A stretch of 64,000 nucleotides of DNA from Yamagishiella unicocca. Its lineage: Eukaryota > Chlorophyta > Chlorophyceae > Chlamydomonadales > Volvocaceae. The translations under genes were made by a program, and so were the position numbers. Under the pieces are notes generated by a model. The model worked only from the letters and a program-made list of their open reading frames with translations. It was not told the origin of the DNA and searched no databases. The stretch covers positions 434,001 to 498,000 of the forward strand of contig BDSL01000064.1 in NCBI GenBank assembly GCA_003116995.1, in the 5' to 3' direction. This document shows positions 56,865 to 64,000 of this stretch, piece after piece. Every line of letters starts with the position of its first letter. Position 1 is the stretch's first letter.

Positions 56865-58503
56865 CTTACGTGTTGCCCGTGAAGAGCTCAGCGCCGCAGA
56901 TCACGATGAGCGCAAGGCCCATGGGGAACGTCGAGGCGGAGAGCAGCTTGGCCAGACCGGGGTTGGTCGCGACGAGGCCTGGGGGAGCCAGCGAAACACA
57001 GCAGCAGCTTATCGACACGTGAGCCCCTGACTACAATTTTCCGCTTTCTTGTGAGAGATTGAGCTTTATTTGTGGCCAGTTTGGGCGCCAGCCCAGCATG
57101 CGATCGGCTGCAGCTGCAAGGCAATGCGCGCCGTTGTCGACGCGCCACTACTGCACTGACAGGCGTCACACTGGCTGGGTTTCCGCAGGCTTCCCGGGGG
57201 ACGCCCTAGCAAGGCACCCTAGCCCGGCACTCCGTCGCTTCTGCCCCACGCGCTTACTCGCACCACCTAGGGTTTCCCCTCACCCCTCAGTCATCCTATA
57301 ATACTGCCCGCCTGCCCTGCACCCCCTCCGCAGTCCCCTCCAAGGCAACCTCCCGGGGTGATGGCGTAAATACCCGGTTACAAGGCACGGGTAGATACCC
57401 GGTTATAAGGCACGGGTAAATACCCGGTTACAAGGCACGGGTAAATACCCGGTTACAAGGCACGGGTAAATACCCGGTTACAAGGCACGGGTAAATACCC
57501 GGTTACAAGGCACGGGTAAATACCCGGTTACAAGGCACGGGTAGTGCAGCTGGCGCACAGTCTTCGGATACCTGGTTCCCGGGGCCAGGGGTGCGCGGGT
57601 GCGGGCGGGCAGCGGCTCTCACCCGGCATGGAGTTGAGCAGCGTGAAGGACAGCAGCGCTCCGAAACCCACGTACACGCCGGCCAGGATGGCCAGCGCAA
57701 AGGCCTGAACGAGAGGTGACGGTAGGCAGCAGGGCGTGTGTTGTGCCCGGAGGCGAGGGAAGGCGAAGGGATGGGGCTGGGAGGCCTTTGCGGTTTGCGC
57801 CGACCAATACAGGGCGCCGACAACACGCATTCGTGGGCCTCGGTGCTCCTGGCTTCAGTGCTAACACCTGGCAGCGAATACATGGGCTAAGACTTTGTCT
57901 GGATCCTCAATGTACGGGGGCTTGTCTGGATCCTCAATGTACGGGGGCTGCGAGCCGGAGCGGGGCACGTGCGTTGGTGAGGTTTGCCGTCCTTGCCTTG
58001 GGCAGGGGCATCTTGGCCTTTAGGGCGCCGCCCTGGGCCGCCGTGGCGTACACCGCGGCAGGGCCCAGCAGCGCAGGCCCCTGCGCCGCTGGCGGTGTCG
58101 GTGGTGGCAATGGCTGAAATGCAGAGCGCTCGGCTGCATGATTCTCTTGAATTCCTGCAAGTCATCATCCAATGAACGGTTGAGGAGTCGTCTGTAAGCA
58201 GCGAGCTACTGTCGCATCGGTAAAAGTGTCGCTGATGGCATCGTGAGAGGTACACAATAGGCGGAAATAAATGATACCGGTATGGTGCGTAAATTCCGGG
58301 GGCGCTGAGTTTTCGGGCTTGCCTGAGGCTCCATTACTAGTCGCGGTCTCCGCTGCGGCGGAGTTTGGTCGCTGGATGCGGCCCCGTGTGGCCCCACCAA
58401 AGCGTCTTACGGGGCGTGCAATGCGACAGTAAAGGGAAGATGATACAAAGGAAGTGCAGATCCGCGTGGGAAATGGACGCGCTGACGAGCTGAATTGCTT
58501 CAT
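54452..58503 (-). CDS. Plastid-type formate/nitrite transporter (NAR1/LCIA-like), 361 aa
   Basis: Nine exons: 58503-58278, 58154-57997, 57704-57623, 56978-56870, 56488-56409, 56293-56178, 55822-55745, 55213-55064, 54538-54452 (TGA), 1086 nt, phase-consistent. The first about 75 residues (MKQFSSSARPFPTRICTSF ...) are Ser/Arg-rich and look like a chloroplast transit peptide. Then come the FNT signatures: FALAILAGVYVGFGALLS, ICGAELFTGNTALM, NFVGCLAMVAAVF, LCNWLVCLAVWMA, VGLEHSVANMFVIPMG and NLLPVTLGNILAG, giving six membrane helices as in FNT pentamers. Algal relatives carry nitrite or bicarbonate across the chloroplast envelope (NAR1.1, NAR1.2/LCIA); which substrate applies here cannot be told from sequence alone. 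The second intron appears to use a GC donor (AAG|GCAAGG at 57996). Confidence 0.92.
55395..55555. repeat. Purine-rich GGGGAGGAGG/AAGATAAGCG repeat in a transporter intron
   Basis: GGGGAAGATAAGC recurs among G/A-only sequence between exons at 55745 and 55213. Confidence 0.85.
56818..56862. repeat. (CAG)n trinucleotide array beside a splice donor
   Basis: About 15 CAG units (CTG in the transcript) begin 7-8 bases inside the intron whose donor is at 56869. Confidence 0.95.
57362..57545. repeat. 25-bp tandem repeat (TACCCGGTTACAAGGCACGG), about seven units
   Basis: Contiguous units with rare substitutions lie in the intron between exons at 57623 and 56978. Each unit has complementary arms TACCCG and CGGGTA. 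Confidence 0.95.
57895..57948. repeat. 27-bp tandem duplication (TTGTCTGGATCCTCAATGTA)
   Basis: Two identical copies lie in the transporter intron between exons ending at 57997 and starting at 57704. Confidence 0.95.
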
Positions 58504-58718
58504 TTATTTTGTCGAAAGGAAACCGCCACAGCTAGGGCTATCTCTCTTTCGAGGAATTACAGCGCAGAAATCCACAACGTATTGCTATTGTATCAATTAA
58601 AGGTCTTTCACTAAGCGGCGCACAAGGTAATATTGGCCCTCGCGAGTTTACGCGATTATGTAAGTGTAGACCAGTGCGCCCCGAAGGAGAATAGTCAACT
58701 CCTTTGAGCCACGATAAC

Positions 58719-58728
58719 TATATATAAG
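58719..58728 (+). promoter_or_regulatory. TATA box candidate
   Basis: TATATATAAG lies 60-70 bp upstream of the ATG at 58788. Confidence 0.4.
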
Positions 58729-58787
58729 TTTGGCTTTCATCGTCCGTGGACGTTGAATCTTTATCGCTTTCCAGGCGCGCAATTAAC

Positions 58788-59113
58788 ATGCGTGCTTCGT
58801 ACAACTTAAAGGCCCTCGTACAATGTGGATCGCAACGAAACAACGAACACAGCTGCAAGCAAGACCCTAGCATATTTTCGGGGTTGCTCTATACTAGACT
58901 GCTGTGGATACTAACGAAGCCCGATATGCGCATATATGGGGGGGGAAATGCAGTGTGCGGCGTCGGCGAGGCCGGAATCAGAGGAACAGCAGCAGCCAAT
59001 GTCACACCGGCCCCAAACGGTAGTACAGTACCCATCCGGCCACATATACGAACGCGAAACTTGGTGGGTTTAGGGTTCAACACCGCGCACAGCCGTGGCC
59101 TTGTGGCTGACTG
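58788..59113 (+). CDS. Hypothetical small protein, about 108 aa
   Basis: An ATG at 58788 opens a frame to the TGA at 59111-59113, with a good TATA candidate about 65 bp upstream. The predicted protein begins MRASYNLKALVQCGSQ and has no recognised domain or signal peptide. Base composition is not like that of the clear exons, so it could be chance. Confidence 0.22.
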
Positions 59114-60789
59114 AACCGCACCCCGCCTGGCGCCGCGGCCTCGGGGCAAGCTGTTTCTCGCTGCGCGCTTTGAACTATGGAGTTCAAGATTGCACGCGGA
59201 CGTCAAGTGCTGAGCGTCGCGTCCAAAGGCTGTGGTCGGTCATGGTCGGTTTTCCAGGGTTTTCCTGGGTATGGCGTCCATCCCCGCGCACAGCCGGGAC
59301 CTAGTCGCCGACATCCTAGCTGGGCAAGGACACCTGCTTGTTGGAATCTCCTCTGACTCATACTACAGCACGTTTCACGGGGTCTGTGCTTACCGGCTGG
59401 AGAGCGCCAGAGCGCGAGACCGGTGAAGTACATCATTGCGGTATGACTTCTATGACACGGTATGAAACCGTGTGCGGTAAGATGGACACGGTTGATGGTT
59501 GTGTCTCTCACATTGCTGCCGCATTCGGGGTGTGTCAGGGTGTGTCAATGGCACTAGTGGCACGACTTTAACCCCCTCGACCAAATTGCCTTTTACAAAT
59601 AACATGACACGATACGCGTGCAGTCATCCGACTGCCTCGATGTCTTACTGCAGTGGACACGGATTGCTTGCTGCATCTGAAGTCAGTGTCAGGCCCGTGA
59701 GGGTTCGCCCGCTCCATGCTCCCGCATGAAATGCTGCACATGACCTCTTTACGTGCCCGCGTGTGCTCTCCTACTCTTTTCGATTTCATATATCTGGTTA
59801 GGTAGCTCCCACAGCTTATGCGGAAGCATCAAGAAGCGTTCTAGAAATGTGTGACGTACATACGCAGTCGAGTGCCATTGGGATGGTGCCATTCGTAACT
59901 CACTGCGAGTGCAATAGCGATAGATCATGGACTCATAGATCGTGGACTCATGGGGGGTAATTTTGCGTACCCATCGTTACGGCAAGTCTACAGGCCACCT
60001 TACCGTTGTGTTTTGCGTCGGAGCGTCGCACGCATTTCGGCCTTTGAATCCAGACGCAGTCATCACGTACCAGCGGCATCGCAAGAATCGCATGGTAATA
60101 GCACGCCGCTGATCATCTTGCACAAGTTGAATTATACCTCGTAATGCATAACTATTGTAGACGGCTGCTCCAGTTACCATATCGCAATTGACGCACCGCA
60201 GAGTGTAACCATTCCCACGTTCTGACATGCGCGCTCCAAGCCTTGCCATTCAAATTGCCTTAAGCGTTATCGGACATCAGGGATTGCAATGATATGATAT
60301 AAGGTTGATGCCGCCTTCGCGGGAGAGGCCTAGGTCTTCTGTTTCGGTAACCCGCGCTTTAGCAAAAACGGCAGGCTCAAAGTTGCAGCAGCTACCAACA
60401 GCTTATTTCACGTAAATTGCAGACTGGGCCTAGGGGATGGCAAACACGGGACGATGACAGTGGAGGTGACGACAGCGGGGGCGAAGATGAGCCCCGGGTG
60501 AGGCAACGTTTTCGTGGGCAAGCTTGTCCAGTTTGGCTGCTGCTTAAAACATAACATGCGCTAAGGCGATGCGTGCGTCTGCGGCGGTGCAATTATGTTC
60601 CCCATGCGCCCTTCGCTTTCCCGCCCAAACGTCACGCCGCTCCTCGGCCCACACCCCGCGCGACTGAGCCTGCAGACCCCACTCCGCCAACCATCCCTCT
60701 CTTGTCCTCCTCTTCTGTTCTCTCTTCCTCTCCTCCCACAGCAGCACCACTACCACCATGAGCCATACTTCGCCTCGTCCGCTTCCACC

Positions 60790-63700
60790 ATGCCGGAGCG
60801 TCTCTTTCTCGATAATGTGTCATACGCGCTCAAGGTATGCTCCACACGATCGCCGCGGCGCGGCACGATAACGTCAAAGGTCGCGACCGCGAGCCGCCGC
60901 ACGGTCCCCTCAAAGGTCCCGACCTTTGTGCCTGCGACAGTTGGGGGCTGAGGGCAGGGCGCAGACGGCACTGCACCCACACCCCGCTCGACCCAGATTG
61001 AGGTCGCAGGGACCCGCAGCATCACCCCCCGTCCCCACCCACCCGCGGCTCAGCTGGTCCCCCCCCCGACCCCCCCCCCTTACCGCCGCCACACATTGCT
61101 ACGCATTGGGGGCCCACGCAAGGCCCGCCTGGCGTTCTCGCCGTACCTCTCGGGAGCCACAATGGACGCGGTCATTCCGTACTCGGATCCGGAACCTCAG
61201 GTGCTCCGGGCCGTGTTGTGTGTTTGGCGACGAGGGCGCTGATGTAAGGGGCGGGGTGGGAGTGACAGTTTGGCCCAACTAAGGCCCAACTAACGCGTGC
61301 ACGTTTGCCCACCTGCCCCTTACCGCCATCTGAAGGATCTACCTGAGGTGGTATGCGCAGATGAGGGTGTGCTGGCTGGCTCGCCTTGGCCGTGACCCCT
61401 CCTCTGCCCCCTCCCTGTCCCCTCCCTGGACCCGCTCCCTCCTGGACGTCACGAAAAAGGGGTCCGCGGTCCCGGAGCCCCTGGCGGCCGCGCGGGCCCT
61501 CCTGCAGCGCGCCCTGCTGCAGCGGCTGCGGGAGCTGCAGCTGCTAGCGGAGTGGCCGCTGCTGCGGCCCCGCAGTACGGCAGCACAGATGGAGCGGTTA
61601 CTGGCGGGAGGTGCGCATCATGCTGTGCGTGCTATGCTACCTGCCTGCCTGCCGGGCTGGCGGATGGTCAACTTTCGCCGTTTTGCAGTTGGGACGGGGG
61701 CTGCGGACCCTCCCTGGACTTCCCATCCCTCCGCCGCCCCGGTCCTCCCGTGACCCTTCACGTGACCCAGAGCGCATCCTGCCGTACCGCCGTACATACA
61801 TCTGTACACCCCCAAACCCAGGCGCGCGGGCTTCGGAGCTTGTTGGCGTGCGGAACGGGCCCCCCATGGACTACCCCCGCCTGCCGGGACCGCTCCAGGG
61901 GCTGTGCCTGCTGGGCCCTATGGACTTCGCGATCGCGCTGGCGGTGGGGGGCTCCCAGCAGCACCAACTGGGCAAGGTAGCACCACCCGTCGGTGGAGCG
62001 GGGTGTACGACGTCCTCGTGGTTAGGAGGTGCAGGGTGTACGACGTCCTCGTGGTTAGGAGGTGCGGGGTGTACGACGTCCTCGTGGATAGGAGGCTTGG
62101 GCGCACATTAGGTGTGCTCACGGGAGCAGCGGGAGCAGGGTCGCCTGCCTGCCGCGGCCGCAGCTCCGGAGCCCCCGCTCTCAGAAACACTCTCTCCCCC
62201 CCCATTCCCCGCATACACCCCCTTCCCCGCAAAGCCCTTCCTACACTCCCAACGACACCTCCGCGACGCCTTGCCGTCTCACGCCCATCCCCCTCCGCCA
62301 CCTTCATCGCCCTTGGTTCGTCTGCCGTGGATTCGCGGATCATCCTTTACTCCCCCCCCTTCCGCTACCCGCAGGAGTGGCTGACGATCAGTCAGACCGG
62401 CCGCGGCGGCGGCGGCGGCGGCGGCAGCCCCCTGGGCTGGCTGGCGGCGCTGCCTCGCAGCCTGGGGCTGCTGCCGGGGCTGCCGGCGGCGAGCTCGCTG
62501 CCCTGGCCCGCGCCCAGCCTTGCCTGGCTGAGGGACTTCTTCAAGGACCTGCACCCGCAGCAGCGCCATGTACGCCGTATCGGGGTAGTTGGGGAGAGGG
62601 GTGGATGGGGTGCTGGCGGTTGCTGATCCGTCCCAACGGCCCAACCGCCCAACCGCCCAACCGCTGCCTAATAACGAACCCCGGACCGCGCAGGTCGGCG
62701 TCGACGACCGGTCCCTGCCCTGGTTCCGGGATGTCAAGGTGGCGGCGGCGCGGGCGCTGGCGGCGGAGGGCGGCGTGCGTGCCGCCGCGGCCTTCGCGGT
62801 GTTCGGCGTGCCTCACGGTGTGCGTGCGGCGGTGTGGGAGACGGCGCTGGGGCTGCGGCGGCCGGGGGCCCGGTCCGTGGGGCCCGGCGGCGGCGGCGGC
62901 GGGGGGGTCGACGCCGAGGAGGCGGTGCGGTTCGAGAAGCTCTGCACGCAGGTGAGGGGGCGGGGGGGGGGCGGGGGTGAGGAGGGCCTTGTCGATACGC
63001 GTAGGCCATACACACACGCTGTGGTGGTACTACCCACCTGGCACAAGCACAGATGCAGGCACTCATCTAGCCACCTGGCACAAGCACAAGCACAGCCGCA
63101 GGCGTCGTGTATGCACAGGCTCGCGGATGGTCGCCGCACTTGTGGCGTGGAGCGCTTACGGCTTGGCCGTCAGTTCGTACAACATGGAAGTCCGTGGCTC
63201 AGGGTTGCCCTGAGACACGCGGCACAAAGTTGCCTTAAGACACGCGCCTCAGTGCACCCACCTCCTGATATACCCCCTGATGCCGACCCACGGGTCGTAC
63301 CCCTCTGATGGCCGCCAGACCCTGGAGCAGCCGCTGCTGCTGGACGTGGCGGTGGCGGAGGACTCGACGCCGCTGGTTGGCAACTCGGAGTCGTTCTTCC
63401 TGTTCGAGGAGGCGGTGCGGTGAGGGGGCACACTGCACTGACGGTGCGGTGAGGGGGCGCACTGCGCCGGCTGTATCGCCCTGAAGGCGGCCCAGCCGTG
63501 GCCGCCGCAGCCATGGGCCGTGTCTTCCCCTCGGAGTGGGGTGGAGGGGGCATCGGGCTGGTGGGGCCCAGCTGCCCGCGGGACGAAACACACCGCACAT
63601 ACGCACCAAACAGCAAGGAAGGAGTTTGTGCAGCTATAGTAACAACGAATCAGCAACCAACCAAATCCCCCCCGCCGCCCCTAACCCAACGAACCAAACC

Positions 63701-64000
63701 CCCAACCAACCCGACCGACCCCAATCCCTGCCCCCTGCTCCCAAACCCGCAGCGCAGTGCTGCTGGCCTTCCTCCGGGACAGCCTGGTAGCCAACCGCCT
63801 GGCGGCGCCGCCGCTGGCGATGCTGCAGGCGACGAATGCCGTACAAGCCGTACTGGCTTCGTCGCTGCCGCAGTCGCCGTCCGGCTCGGAGGCGGCCAGC
63901 CCCGCAAAGGCCGCCGCTGACGGCGGCGGCGGCGGCTTCTACCCTCCCAGTGGCGTTTTGCCGTACAGGGGTATGTCGCTGCTGGCGGCGCCGCTGTGCT
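60790..64000 (+). CDS. TBC1D19-type Rab GTPase-activating protein, truncated by window edge
   Basis: Exons read with confidence: 61361-61610, 61822-61976, 62375-62569, 62694-62951, 63319-63419 and 63753 to the window end, phase-consistent. Proposed first exon 60790-60834 (MPERLFLDNVSYALK); a further exon near 61120-61190 (LAFSPYLSGATMDAV) is possible, so the N-terminal part is uncertain. The C-terminal visible part tracks TBC1D19: FGVPHGVRAAVWETALGL, AVRFEKLCTQ, LLLDVAVAEDSTPLVGN, SFFLFEEAVRAVLLAFLRDS, and FYPPSGVLPYRGMSLLAAPL, which corresponds to the family's FYPPNGVIPFHGFS stretch. TBC domains accelerate GTP hydrolysis on Rab proteins in membrane traffic; the catalytic Arg/Gln fingers are not assessed here. 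Glycine-rich insertions (near 62400 and 62890) are lineage-specific low complexity. Confidence 0.85.
62000..62095. repeat. 33-bp tandem repeat (GGTGTACGACGTCCTCGTGG), three units
   Basis: Three near-identical copies lie in the intron after the exon ending at 61976. Confidence 0.95.

Larger units (their letters stand above)
58504..60789. other. Low-GC intergenic region
   Basis: Between the transporter start (-) and the TBC gene (+). Apart from the small frame at 58788 no gene is supported. CCGCGCACAGCCG occurs at about 59085 and 59283 in related contexts. It should hold both promoters. Confidence 0.45.

Noticed and set aside
61611..62111. Continuous frame through the TBC intron region
   Set aside because: It passes through an intron and the 33-bp repeat. 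The join 61610 to 61822 keeps phase and makes the frame unnecessary.

Overview
The window looks like nuclear DNA of a green alga, most probably a volvocine (Chlamydomonas/Volvox-type) chlorophyte. The grounds are GC-rich coding exons, dense GT-AG introns, many private minisatellites, TGTAA-type 3' signals, alanine-rich secreted proteins and a plastid-type formate/nitrite (NAR1/LCIA-like) transporter. No prokaryotic operon, CRISPR array, tRNA or rRNA was seen. The organism is an inference; the gene models were built by hand from reading frames, splice consensus and intron phase.

Layout. 32-482 (-): 5' part of PEX11, running off the left edge. 1396-2184 (+): proline-rich repeat reading frame ending in two CCHC zinc knuckles, probably a retroelement gag remnant. 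3928-15028 (-): a 20-exon secreted M60/TCAF-like metallopeptidase whose introns hold a 285-bp MITE-like element and a 450-bp (TAA)n array. 15.3-20.03 kb: mobile and repeat DNA, with a 2.47-kb long-TIR element and a 1.29-kb TIR element that ends 33 bp from the stop codon of the next gene. 20062-23154 (-): epoxide-hydrolase-type alpha/beta hydrolase, first exon not found. 23.2-24.2 kb: overlapping antisense open frames of unknown status. 25518-27701 (-): plastid-targeted four-helix membrane protein, DUF3054-like. 28428-31178 (+): TMEM222/DUF778 protein.

33136-43169 holds the most unusual locus: two divergently transcribed genes for secreted proteins built from the same Cys/Trp repeat (consensus aPxC ... 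D..GRLWGWE ... SCAFK), 12 copies in one and 4 in the other. The second also carries long alanine-rich tracts, including an in-frame 18-bp minisatellite. I do not recognise this repeat as a named domain.

44682-48697 (-): DTW-domain (tRNA aminocarboxypropyltransferase-type) protein with a poly-Gln N-terminal extension. 49043-52362 (+): OTU-family cysteine protease. 54452-58503 (-): plastid-type formate/nitrite transporter with a probable GC-AG intron. 60790-64000 (+): TBC1D19-type Rab-GAP, running off the right edge.

Genes from 25 kb rightward alternate strand almost perfectly, giving three short divergent promoter regions (27.7-28.4, 38.4-38.97 and 48.7-49.04 kb) and three convergent intergenic regions. 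Nearly every gene has its own tandem repeat in one intron. The housekeeping genes are functionally unrelated (peroxisome division, tRNA modification, deubiquitination, Rab regulation, anion transport); only the two repeat proteins and perhaps the M60 peptidase share a secreted or cell-wall theme.
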